Shown here: one piece after another, positions 1-7,551 of the stretch
Numbering within the stretch: position 1 is the first letter of the stretch
Layout: each line of letters starts with the position of its first letter
NCBI GenBank assembly: GCA_007123065.1
Contig: SKSI01000112.1
Location: 1-10,255, forward strand
Direction of reading: 5' to 3'
Length of the DNA: 10,255 nt
Source: Bacteroidales bacterium
GTDB taxonomy: Bacteria; Bacteroidota; Bacteroidia; Bacteroidales; UBA7960
Translations under genes and position numbers: made by a program
The notes under the pieces: model-generated
The model's database searches: none
Seen by the model: only the letters and a program-made list of their open reading frames with translations
Told to the model about the DNA's origin: nothing

Positions 1-1784
1 ACCCGATTAAACAACACGCGGCCAACAGTGGTTTCAACCATCTGGTGTACCAGTTTGCCCTTTTCTTTAACAGGTACCCTTACCTGAATGATAGCGTGCA
101 TATCTGCGGCACCTTCATTGTGTGCTATGATTACCTCTTCGGGACCGTAAAACTTAAGGCCTTCTCCTTTAACCGGATGCACTTCGGTGCTTTTTCTCGC
201 TTTGGTCATGTAGTAGAGACCCAGCACCATATCCTGTGAAGGTACGGCAATAGGTGCACCATTAGCCGGATTGAGTATATTGTGTGAGGCCAGCATTAAA
301 AGCTGTGCTTCAAGAATAGCTGCATTTCCAAGTGGCAGGTGTACCGCCATCTGGTCACCGTCGAAGTCGGCGTTAAATGCCGTACAGACCAATGGATGAA
401 GCTGAATGGCTTTCCCTTCAATAAGCTTAGGTTGGAATGACTGGATACCAAGACGGTGCAGTGTTGGTGCACGGTTCAGCAAAACAGGGTGTCCTTTCAG
501 AACATTCTCAAGAATATCCCATACAACAGGATCCTTACGATCCACAATTTTCTTTGCGGACTTTACGGTTTTAACGATACCCCGTTCAAGCATTTTCCTG
601 ATAATAAAGGGCTTAAACAACTCGGAGGCCATCTCCTTAGGGATACCGCACTCGTGCAGCTGCAATTCAGGACCTACAACGATCACAGAACGTGCGGAGT
701 AGTCGACACGCTTACCAAGCAAGTTCTGACGGAAACGACCCTGTTTTCCTTTCAGGCTGTCAGAAAGAGATTTCAGCGGTCTGTTGGATTCCGTTTTTAC
801 TGCATTTGTTTTCCTGGAGTTATCGAACAGTGAATCAACAGCTTCCTGCAACATACGTTTCTCATTGCGTAAGATTACATCAGGTGCTTTGATTTCGATC
901 AGACGTTTCAGACGGTTGTTCCTGATAATGACTCTGCGGTAAAGATCATTCAGGTCACTCGTTGCAAAGCGTCCGCCATCCAGCGGCACCAGTGGTCTGA
1001 GTTCCGGGGGAATAACTGGAACGACATCAACAATCATCCAGTCAGGTCTGTTTTCAATCGTACTTTGTGCTTCCCGAAAAGCTTCAACAACCTGCAGACG
1101 CTTCAATGCATCTGCTTTACGCTGCTGGGATGTCTCCGTATTGGCCTTATGCCTCAGATCGTAGGAGAGCTGATCAAGATCAAGCTTAACAAGCAATTCT
1201 TTAAGCGCCTCCGCACCCATCCTGGCAATGAACTTATTGGGATCATCATCCTCAAGCATCTGATTTTCAATTGGAATTGACTCAAGAGCAGCAAAATACT
1301 CCTCTTCCGTCAGAAAATCCATAAAATTTAGTTCATCCGACTTAACACCCGGGTTGATAACCACATAGCGTTCATAATAGATGACCTGATCAAGCTTCTT
1401 TGATGGCAAACCAAGCAAATAGCCGATTTTATTGGGAAGGGTCCGGAAAAACCAGATGTGTGCTACAGGAACCACCAGCTTGATATGCCCCATTCGCTCC
1501 CTTCGAACTTTCTTCTCAGTCACCTCTACACCACAACGGTCACAAACGATCCCTTTATAACGAATTCGCTTGTATTTGCCGCAATGGCACTCCCAATCCT
1601 TGACCGGGCCAAAGATCCGCTCGCAAAACAACCCATCTCGCTCGGGCTTATAAGTGCGATAGTTTATAGTTTCTGGCTTCAACACTTCCCCGTGCGACCG
1701 TTCCAAAACCGACTCGGGTGATGCAAGGCCAATGGTGATGCTGGAGAAATTGCTTTTGACGTTTAATTCTTTTCTAAAAGCCAT
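1..1784 (-). CDS. rpoC: RNA polymerase beta' subunit RpoC, N-terminal part (truncated by window edge)
   Basis: This gene encodes the beta' subunit, which with beta forms the catalytic cleft of RNA polymerase. About 594 codons are present from the ATG at 1782-1784, and the frame stays open to position 3. The N-terminal zinc-binding motif is visible as C66, C68, C81 and C84 (CHCGK...CDRCG). The invariant magnesium-binding motif NADFDGDQ lies at residues 471-478 (bases 351-374), so the catalytic aspartates are D473, D475 and D477. The stretch around GRFRQNLLGKRVDYSARS is the conserved segment leading into the active-site domain. The start gives MAFRKELN, with no good upstream alternative, and lies 71 bases after the rpoB stop, so the two genes are almost certainly cotranscribed. 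No Shine-Dalgarno site precedes it. The bridge helix, trigger loop and C-terminus lie outside the window. Identification is secure; completeness cannot be judged. Confidence 0.98.
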   Translation of the reverse strand, partial: MAFRKELNVKSNFSSITIGLASPESVLERSHGEVLKPETINYRTYKPERDGLFCERIFGPVKDWECHCGKYKRIRYKGIVCDRCGVEVTEKKVRRERMGHIKLVVPVAHIWFFRTLPNKIGYLLGLPSKKLDQVIYYERYVVINPGVKSDELNFMDFLTEEEYFAALESIPIENQMLEDDDPNKFIARMGAEALKELLVKLDLDQLSYDLRHKANTETSQQRKADALKRLQVVEAFREAQSTIENRPDWMIVDVVPVIPPELRPLVPLDGGRFATSDLNDLYRRVIIRNNRLKRLIEIKAPDVILRNEKRMLQEAVDSLFDNSRKTNAVKTESNRPLKSLSDSLKGKQGRFRQNLLGKRVDYSARSVIVVGPELQLHECGIPKEMASELFKPFIIRKMLERGIVKTVKSAKKIVDRKDPVVWDILENVLKGHPVLLNRAPTLHRLGIQSFQPKLIEGKAIQLHPLVCTAFNADFDGDQMAVHLPLGNAAILEAQLLMLASHNILNPANGAPIAVPSQDMVLGLYYMTKARKSTEVHPVKGEGLKFYGPEEVIIAHNEGAADMHAIIQVRVPVKEKGKLVHQMVETTVGRVLFNR

Positions 1785-1832
1785 ATATGATTATTGTTAT
1801 GAACAAAATATATACTGTTGATCAAATTATTG

Positions 1833-1857
1833 AAGCACTGCTTGTGATGCACTGCTT
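1833..1857 (-). promoter_or_regulatory. Small hairpin overlapping the rpoB stop codon
   Basis: On the transcribed strand, bases 1833-1841 pair with 1849-1857 as 5 bp, one G-G mismatch, then 3 bp, closing a 7-base loop. The outer arm includes two bases of the rpoB TAA stop (1856-1858). The same bases also read as a 9-base direct repeat GCACTGCTT (1835-1843 and 1849-1857). No U-run follows, so this is not a usual terminator. It could separate translation of rpoB and rpoC or act in mRNA processing. The pairing is visible; any function is inference. Confidence 0.35.
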
Positions 1858-4800
1858 AGTCAAACTTAATGTTCAATCCAAGTCCGCGCAGCTCATGCAC
1901 CAACACGTTGAAAGATTCTGGAACACCGGGTATCGGCATATTATCACCTTTTACCAATGCTTCATAAGTTTTGGCACGTCCAATTACGTCATCAGACTTA
2001 ACTGTAAGGATCTCCTGAAGGACATTGGCAGCGCCAAATGCTTCAAGAGCCCAAACCTCCATCTCTCCGAAACGCTGGCCACCAAACTGTGCTTTACCTC
2101 CCAGTGGCTGTTGTGTAATGAGTGAGTAAGGTCCGATAGAACGGGCGTGCATTTTGTCATCGACCATATGGCCAAGTTTCAGCATATAGATCACACCAAC
2201 TGTTGCAGGCTGGTCAAAACGCTCACCGGTCCCACCGTCATACAGGTACACTTTACCATTTTCCGGCAAACCCGCTTCATTCAGGTATCCATTGATTTCA
2301 TCAACGTGAGCGCCGTCAAAGATCGGACTGGCAAAGGTTTTTCCAAGTTTCTGTCCGGCCCATCCAAGAACGGTCTCATATATCTGTCCGAGGTTCATAC
2401 GAGAAGGAACACCAAGCGGATTCAAAACAATGTCAACCGGTGTGCCGTCTTCAAGGAAAGGCATATCTTCCTGACGAACTATACGGGCAACAATACCTTT
2501 GTTTCCGTGGCGCCCCGCCATCTTATCCCCTACTTTCAACTTGCGTTTCTTGGCCAGATAAACCTTTGCCAACTGTACAATACCTGCTGGTAATTCATCA
2601 CCAACTGTTGCGGTAAACTTTTTCCTGTTGTGTGTGCCAAGAAGGTCTTTATACTGAATCGAATAATTATGCAACAGGTCTTTGACCAGCTGATTTTTAC
2701 TCTTGTCCGTTGTCCAGTTATTCGGATTAATGGTTAAATAATTCAGGCTATTCAGCGCCTTTTGGGTGAATTTTGTGCCTTTGGGAACAACGACTTCCTT
2801 CAGGCTGTTATTAACACCCTGTGAAGTTTTACCGGATACCAGTACAATCAGTTTATCTACGAGCTTAGATCTAAGTTCTTCAGCTTTTTTCTTAAATTCC
2901 GTATCCAGTTTCTCGATGAAAGCCTTTTCTTTCGTTTTGGCCTTACGGTCTTTAATGATACGGGAGAAGAGTTTTTTATCGATGATCACACCTTTGGTGG
3001 CAGGTGGTGCTTTCAATGAAGCATCTTTAACGTCACCGGCCTTATCACCGAAGATGGCACGAAGAAGCTTTTCTTCCGGTGTGGGATCCGTTTCCCCTTT
3101 AGGTGTAATCTTTCCGATCAGGATATCCCCTTCATTCACCTCTGCGCCAATCCTGATCAACCCATACTCATCAAGGTCTTTGATCGCTTCGGCACTGACG
3201 TTTGGAATATCACTTGTCAGTTCTTCAGCACCTCGTTTGGTGTCGCGCACATCCAGTGAAAACTCTTCAATATGAATAGAAGTAAAGATATCATCACGAA
3301 CGATTTTTTCAGAAACCACAATAGCATCCTCAAAGTTGTATCCCTTCCAGGGCATAAATGCAACTTTTAGATTTCTGCCGAGAGCCAGTTCCCCATTTTT
3401 TGTAGCGTAACCTTCACAAAGGAGCTCATCTTTTTTCACTTTCTGACCTTTCCTGACGATAGGCTTAAGGTTCAGACAGGTGTTCTGGTTTGTTTTACTG
3501 AATTTTATCAGTTTATAGGTACGTACGTCATCTTCAAAACTAACCAGTTTCTCTTCTTCACTTCTTGAATAACGGATCACAATCTCATTGGCATCCACAT
3601 ATTCAACCACACCATTGCCTTCAGCGTGCAATAACACGCGTGAATCATTGGCTACTCTTTTTTCCAGTCCTGTTCCAACTACAGGCGCTTCCGGATTAAT
3701 CAGCGGGACTGCCTGGCGCATCATATTACTACCCATCAATGCTCTGTTGGCATCATCGTGCTCGAGGAATGGGATCAATGACGCTGCAATGGAAGCGATC
3801 TGGTTCGGAGCAACATCCATCAGCTGGATCTGTTCCGGTTCAACGATTGGGTAATCGGCCTGAAATCTGACCTTCAAACGTTCATCCTTAAAAACACCGT
3901 CATTATTAAGGGCGATATTGGCCTGACTGATGATCTCCGTTTCTTCTTCCTCGGCAGACAGGTAAACGGGTGAATGATCAAAACGGACTTTCCCTTTTTC
4001 AACTTTGAAATAGGGTGTTTCAATGAAGCCCAGATCATTTACTTTTGCGTAAACGCAAAGTGATGAAATCAAACCGATGTTTGGACCTTCGGGTGTTTCA
4101 ATTGTACACAGTCTTCCATAGTGTGTAAAGTGTACGTCACGAACCTCAAAACCGGCACGTTCACGACTAAGACCTCCCGGCCCCAGGGCCGACATCCTGC
4201 GTTTGTGAGTAAGTTCCGCAAGGGGGTTGGTCTGGTCCATAAACTGAGACAGCTGGTTGGTGCCGAAGAAGGAATTTATCACCGACGAAAGGGTCTTGGC
4301 ATTGATGAGGTCAGTAGGGGCAAAAACTTCGTTGTCACGAACGTTCATCCGCTCCCGGATAGTCCGGGCCATACGCGCAAGCCCGACGCCGAACTGCGAA
4401 TAAAGCTGTTCACCTACAGTACGGACACGTCTGTTGCTCAAGTGGTCAATATCATCAACATCCGCCTTGGCATTCACCAGTTCTATCAGATGCTTCACGA
4501 TACGAATAATATCTTCACGGGTAAGCACCCTGACATCCATAGGTGTGTCAAGATTTAGCTTGCGGTTAATGCGATAGCGTCCCACGTCGCCAAGATCATA
4601 ACGTTTGTCAGAGAAGAAAAGCTTCTCTATCATACTCCGTGCTGTTTCATCATCCGGTGGATCGGCATTGCGGAGCAGACGGTAAATAAACTCTACGGCT
4701 TCTTTCTCAGAATTGGTGGTATCTTTTTGCAATGTGTTGTACACGAGCACAAAGTCGTTCACATTCACACCTTCTTTGTGAAGGATGATGTTTTTCACAC

Positions 4801-5668
4801 CGGCATCCAGGATTTGTTCCACATGTTCATTTTCAAGAACCGTTTCACGATCGATAATTACTTCGGTACGTTCAATTGATACAACTTCACCGGTGTCTTC
4901 ATCAACAAAATCCTCTACCCAGGATCTAAGAACCCTGGCGGCTAATTTTCTCCCTACATACTTTTTCAGTCCGGTTTTGGTCACCTTTACTTCATCAGCG
5001 AGTCCGAAGATCTCAAGGATATCTTTGTCGGTTTCAAAGCCGATAGCGCGCAGCAAGGTAGTTACGGGAAGTTTTTTCTTCCGGTCGATGTAGGCATACA
5101 TCACACTGTTGATATCAGTGGCGAATTCGATCCACGACCCTTTGAAAGGGATAATCCTTGCACTGTAGAGTTGCGTTCCGTTAGCGTGAACACTGGTTCC
5201 GAAGAATACCCCGGGTGACCTGTGAAGCTGTGAAACGACCACACGCTCAGCACCATTGATGAGGAAGGTTCCTCTGGGTGTCATATATGGGATCATCCCA
5301 AGGTACACATCCTGGATGATGGTTTCGAAGTCTTCATGTTCAGGATCGGTACAATACAACTTAAGTTTCGCCTTAAGCGGCACACTATAAGTCAATCCCC
5401 TTTCAATGCATTCCCTGATGGAGTATTTCGGGGGATCAATAAAATAGTCAAGGAACTCAAGTACGAAATTGTTTCTGGCATCAGAGATTGGAAAGTTTTC
5501 ACTGAATACCTTAAACAAGCCTTCGTTTTTCCTGTTTTCTGGTGTGGTCTCAAGCTGGAAAAAGTCCTGAAAGGACTTCAATTGTATTTCGAGAAAATCA
5601 GGATAATCGAAATGTTTCTTTACGGTTCCGAAGTTTATCCTTTCTGCGGTGTTTTGTTTTGTTACCAA
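1856..5668 (-). CDS. rpoB: RNA polymerase beta subunit RpoB (TTG start)
   Basis: This gene encodes the 1270-residue beta subunit of RNA polymerase, which forms the catalytic pincer with beta' and holds the rifamycin pocket. The protrusion and lobe region occupies roughly residues 20-420. The rifamycin cluster lies around 469-495, with Q475, D478, H488, R491 and S493 matching the usual sensitive residues of E. coli Q513, D516, H526, R529 and S531. The conserved GDKMAGRHGNKG segment (about 1047-1058) carries the two active-site lysines K1049 and K1057. The C-terminal anchor motif GGKAQFGGQRFGEMEVWALEA is intact. The N-terminus (VTKQNTAERINFG, then a YPDFLEIQLKSFQDFF-like stretch) is typical of Bacteroidota RpoB. 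The start is a TTG at 5666-5668. Reading upstream in frame there is no ATG, GTG or other TTG before the stop at 5741-5743, so TTG is the only usual start near the homologous N-terminus. No Shine-Dalgarno site precedes it. It lies between rplL and rpoC. Confidence 0.98.
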   Translation of the reverse strand: MVTKQNTAERINFGTVKKHFDYPDFLEIQLKSFQDFFQLETTPENRKNEGLFKVFSENFPISDARNNFVLEFLDYFIDPPKYSIRECIERGLTYSVPLKAKLKLYCTDPEHEDFETIIQDVYLGMIPYMTPRGTFLINGAERVVVSQLHRSPGVFFGTSVHANGTQLYSARIIPFKGSWIEFATDINSVMYAYIDRKKKLPVTTLLRAIGFETDKDILEIFGLADEVKVTKTGLKKYVGRKLAARVLRSWVEDFVDEDTGEVVSIERTEVIIDRETVLENEHVEQILDAGVKNIILHKEGVNVNDFVLVYNTLQKDTTNSEKEAVEFIYRLLRNADPPDDETARSMIEKLFFSDKRYDLGDVGRYRINRKLNLDTPMDVRVLTREDIIRIVKHLIELVNAKADVDDIDHLSNRRVRTVGEQLYSQFGVGLARMARTIRERMNVRDNEVFAPTDLINAKTLSSVINSFFGTNQLSQFMDQTNPLAELTHKRRMSALGPGGLSRERAGFEVRDVHFTHYGRLCTIETPEGPNIGLISSLCVYAKVNDLGFIETPYFKVEKGKVRFDHSPVYLSAEEEETEIISQANIALNNDGVFKDERLKVRFQADYPIVEPEQIQLMDVAPNQIASIAASLIPFLEHDDANRALMGSNMMRQAVPLINPEAPVVGTGLEKRVANDSRVLLHAEGNGVVEYVDANEIVIRYSRSEEEKLVSFEDDVRTYKLIKFSKTNQNTCLNLKPIVRKGQKVKKDELLCEGYATKNGELALGRNLKVAFMPWKGYNFEDAIVVSEKIVRDDIFTSIHIEEFSLDVRDTKRGAEELTSDIPNVSAEAIKDLDEYGLIRIGAEVNEGDILIGKITPKGETDPTPEEKLLRAIFGDKAGDVKDASLKAPPATKGVIIDKKLFSRIIKDRKAKTKEKAFIEKLDTEFKKKAEELRSKLVDKLIVLVSGKTSQGVNNSLKEVVVPKGTKFTQKALNSLNYLTINPNNWTTDKSKNQLVKDLLHNYSIQYKDLLGTHNRKKFTATVGDELPAGIVQLAKVYLAKKRKLKVGDKMAGRHGNKGIVARIVRQEDMPFLEDGTPVDIVLNPLGVPSRMNLGQIYETVLGWAGQKLGKTFASPIFDGAHVDEINGYLNEAGLPENGKVYLYDGGTGERFDQPATVGVIYMLKLGHMVDDKMHARSIGPYSLITQQPLGGKAQFGGQRFGEMEVWALEAFGAANVLQEILTVKSDDVIGRAKTYEALVKGDNMPIPGVPESFNVLVHELRGLGLNIKFD

Positions 5669-5726
5669 GGTTCGAAGGTTTGAAGTTACTAAAAGCGAAA
5701 TAATGAAAAAACAAAATAACCGGCAA

Positions 5727-5779
5727 TAAAGACCAGACTTTCACATCGAATGCAATATTCGGCAAAAGTCTAGTCTTTA
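5727..5779 (-). terminator. rplL-rpoB intergenic stem-loop, candidate attenuator or processing site
   Basis: In the RNA, bases 5779-5765 pair with 5741-5727 as a 15-bp stem with one U-G wobble. Three more weak pairs continue inward. Inside the loop a second stem, 5757-5761 with 5747-5751 (5 bp), closes a 5-base loop. The downstream RNA is U-rich (5701-5725) but has no U-run touching the stem, so termination would be partial at best. In E. coli the same junction holds an attenuator and an RNase III site that lower rpoBC output relative to the ribosomal protein genes. A similar role is inferred here from position and shape only. Confidence 0.6.
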
Positions 5780-5795
5780 GGGTTTAAAAGCAGGG

Positions 5796-6176
5796 TTACT
5801 TTACCTCAACTTCTGCACCTGCCTCTTCGAGTTGATTTTTCAGTGACTCGGCCTCGTCTTTGGTAACTCCTTCTTTAATTGCCTTGGGGGCTGCATCAAC
5901 CAGTTCCTTTGACTCTTTCAGGCCGAGGCTTGTAAGTTCTTTAACCAGTTTTACGACGGCCAGTTTAGAGGGGCCGGCTGCTTTCAGGATGACATCAAAC
6001 TGGGTTTGCTCTTCAGCGGCTTCCCCACCGGCATCTCCACCGGCTGCTGCTACTGCAACGGGTGCTGCAGCTGCAGGTTCAATACCATATTCGTCTTTCA
6101 AAATTGTTGCCAATTCATTAACCTCTTTTACTGTAAGATTAACCAATTGTTCTGCAAAAGCTTTCAAATCTGCCAT
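5796..6176 (-). CDS. rplL: Ribosomal protein bL12 (L7/L12)
   Basis: The product is the 126-residue stalk protein of the 50S subunit, present in several copies per ribosome, which recruits and stimulates GTPase factors such as EF-Tu and EF-G. Residues 1-32 form the dimerisation and L10-binding domain. Residues about 34-57 are the flexible Ala/Gly-rich hinge, and 58-126 the globular factor-binding domain with the conserved KLAVVKLVKELTSLGLKESKELVD core (about 71-94). The ATG at 6174-6176 gives the expected N-terminus, and the length is normal for the family. The gene follows rplJ after a 54-base spacer that is very A-rich in the RNA sense and has no Shine-Dalgarno site. It ends in TAA. A 57-base stretch before rpoB includes the candidate attenuator. 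Confidence 0.98.
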   Translation of the reverse strand: MADLKAFAEQLVNLTVKEVNELATILKDEYGIEPAAAAPVAVAAAGGDAGGEAAEEQTQFDVILKAAGPSKLAVVKLVKELTSLGLKESKELVDAAPKAIKEGVTKDEAESLKNQLEEAGAEVEVK

Positions 6177-6230
6177 TTTTCTTATTTTTAATTGGGTTTT
6201 ACTTCTTTGTTTTTTTTTGATGTTTTATGA
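6177..6230 (-). promoter_or_regulatory. A-rich translation initiation leader of rplL
   Basis: In the RNA sense this rplJ-rplL spacer has about 37 A of 54 bases, including nine A in a row (6210-6218). There is no GGAGG-like site. Bacteroidota ribosomes rely little on Shine-Dalgarno pairing and favour unstructured A-rich leaders. Here the leader precedes the gene whose product is needed in multiple copies per ribosome, so a role as a strong initiation region is plausible inference. Confidence 0.45.
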
Positions 6231-6755
6231 TCAGCCTTCTTCTTTTTCAGAAAGCGTTTTTACCACACCGGCAATTGTATCACCACCCGATTTCAGGGCT
6301 GAGATCACATTGAATGCAGGCGATTGTAGCAATCCGATCAGGTCTCCGATAAGCTCTTCTCTGGATTTGATCTGTGTTAAGGTGTCAAGCTGGTCGTCGC
6401 CAATATAGATCGCTTCGCCGATGTAGGCAGCCTTCAGTTTGGGCCTCTCCTGTTTCTTGCGAAACTCCTTGATCAGCTTGGCGGGTACGTTTCCAGTATC
6501 AGACAACATAACAGAGGTGGCACCAACAAGAGCTTCGTAAAGTGGTTCAAGATCTTTCTCGCTTTTTTCCATTGCTTTTTTCAGCAGTGTGTTTTTCACT
6601 ACCTGCAAGGAAACGTTTCTCCTGAAACACAATCTTCTTAGATTGTTGATGGTTTCCACAGTCAAACCAGAAGTATCGGCCAGATATATGACATCGCTGT
6701 TTTTAAGCTTTTCGCCGAGCGATTCAATGATCTGATATTTTTCTTCTTTTCTCAT
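6231..6755 (-). CDS. rplJ: Ribosomal protein uL10
   Basis: This gene encodes the 174-residue base of the ribosomal stalk, which binds 23S rRNA and anchors L7/L12 dimers through its C-terminal helix. The N-terminal RNA-binding domain includes the conserved LTVETINNLRR (31-41) and VVKNTLLKKA (52-61) segments. The C-terminal region (about 132-174) carries the L12-binding helix. I chose the ATG at 6753-6755, giving MRKEEKYQIIESL, which matches the usual N-terminus of Bacteroidota homologues. An upstream in-frame GTG (6765-6767) would add four residues (MLRL) and is less likely. In other bacteria L10 with L12 represses its own mRNA through a leader; here only 35 bases separate it from rplA, so any such leader would have to lie inside rplA. 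It ends in TGA. Confidence 0.97.
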   Translation of the reverse strand: MRKEEKYQIIESLGEKLKNSDVIYLADTSGLTVETINNLRRLCFRRNVSLQVVKNTLLKKAMEKSEKDLEPLYEALVGATSVMLSDTGNVPAKLIKEFRKKQERPKLKAAYIGEAIYIGDDQLDTLTQIKSREELIGDLIGLLQSPAFNVISALKSGGDTIAGVVKTLSEKEEG

Positions 6756-6770
6756 AAGACGTAACACTTT

Positions 6771-6787
6771 AAAGCTTCTTCAGCTTT
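6771..6787 (-). promoter_or_regulatory. Short hairpin between rplA and rplJ
   Basis: AAAGCT (6771-6776) and AGCTTT (6782-6787) form a perfect 6-bp stem with a 5-base loop. It fills much of the 35-base spacer, starting 3 bases after the rplA stop and ending 15 bases before the rplJ ATG. Its position could influence rplJ initiation. The structure is seen; the function is a guess. Confidence 0.35.
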
Positions 6788-6790
6788 TGT

Positions 6791-7486
6791 TTATAAAGAT
6801 GCTGATTTTGTTTCCACCTGAATACCCGGGCTCATGGTACTTGACATAAAGATGCTTCTCACATATGTACCTTTAGCGGCGGCAGGCTTTAAACGTACGA
6901 TGGTCTGAATGAGTTCTTTGGCATTCTCAACGATCTGTTGTTGGTCAAAAGACACTTTCCCGATCGATGCGTGAATGATTCCAAACTTATCTACTTTAAA
7001 ATCGATCTTACCGGCTTTGATGTCTTTAACGGCCTTTCCAATATCCATGGTAACCGTTCCGGCTTTAGGGTTGGGCATAAGTCCGCGTGGCCCCAGAATG
7101 CGTCCGAGGGCACCAACTTTTGGCATAACATTGGGCGTTGTGATCACAACATCAACGTCAGTCCAACCACCTTTGATCTTTTCAACATATTCATCCAGGC
7201 CAACGTAATCAGCTCCGGCTTCTTTTGCTTCATCTTCCTTTTCAGGTCCACAAAGCACCAAAACCCTGACGGTTTTACCTGTTCCATGCGGCAGTGTCAC
7301 GATACCCCTGACCATTTGATTGGCTTTTCTGGGGTCTACACCAAGACGCACATCGAGATCAACCGATGCATCAAACTTGGTATATGTAACCTTTTTGACG
7401 ATCTCAGCCGCCTCAGGCAAAGAATACAGGTTGTTCCGGTCAAACTTTGCTAAAGCTTCCTTTTTATTTTTTGTTAATTTCGCCAT
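6791..7486 (-). CDS. rplA: Ribosomal protein uL1
   Basis: The product is the 231-residue protein of the mobile L1 stalk, which binds 23S rRNA near the E site and helps release deacylated tRNA. Domain I is split between the two ends. Domain II spans roughly residues 68-160 and begins after the conserved VTLPHGTGKTVRVLV stretch (63-77). The family signature VGALGRILGPRGLMPNPKAG is at 124-143. The C-terminal TMSPGIQVE (217-225) is also typical. The ATG at 7484-7486 gives MAKLTKNKKEALAKFD as expected. It lies 56 bases after rplK and 35 before rplJ. In E. coli L1 represses the rplK-rplA mRNA through a leader site before rplK; I could not recognise such a site here. Confidence 0.98.
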   Translation of the reverse strand: MAKLTKNKKEALAKFDRNNLYSLPEAAEIVKKVTYTKFDASVDLDVRLGVDPRKANQMVRGIVTLPHGTGKTVRVLVLCGPEKEDEAKEAGADYVGLDEYVEKIKGGWTDVDVVITTPNVMPKVGALGRILGPRGLMPNPKAGTVTMDIGKAVKDIKAGKIDFKVDKFGIIHASIGKVSFDQQQIVENAKELIQTIVRLKPAAAKGTYVRSIFMSSTMSPGIQVETKSASL

Positions 7487-7521
7487 TTTTTGATTCCGTT
7501 AAGCTAAGTATTAATAGATGG

Positions 7522-7551
7522 CCGGCTTTGGTGCGATTTGCACTAGGCCGG
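7522..7551 (-). promoter_or_regulatory. GC-rich hairpin spanning the rplK stop codon
   Basis: A two-part stem forms: an inner 4 bp (7531-7534 with 7540-7543, 5-base loop) and an outer 5 bp (7522-7526 with 7547-7551), with a 4/3-base internal loop between. The rplK TAG (7543-7545) sits inside the structure. No U-run follows, so it is not a classic terminator. It may affect translation coupling or mRNA stability, or bind a protein such as L1; none of this is shown. Confidence 0.45.

Noticed and set aside
1835..1857. Nine-base direct repeat GCACTGCTT as a duplication or att-like site
   Set aside because: It is explained by the self-complementary hairpin arms, and no mobile element lies nearby.
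2766..3275. Plus-strand open frame of 169 residues opposite rpoB
   Set aside because: It is Ser/Leu-rich with no recognisable domain and lies wholly antisense to conserved rpoB codons, so it reflects codon structure.
5669..5795. Possible internal Bacteroidota promoter (TAnnTTTG with an upstream TTTG) before rpoB
   Set aside because: Only partial -7-like matches occur, such as TATTTTGT, and no upstream box lies at suitable spacing.
5860..6408. Plus-strand open frame of 182 residues across rplL and rplJ
   Set aside because: It is antisense to two conserved ribosomal protein genes and low in complexity; no homology is recognisable.
6756..6767. GTG start four codons upstream for rplJ
   Set aside because: The internal ATG gives the family-typical N-terminus, and the GTG would begin at the edge of the small hairpin without a ribosome site.
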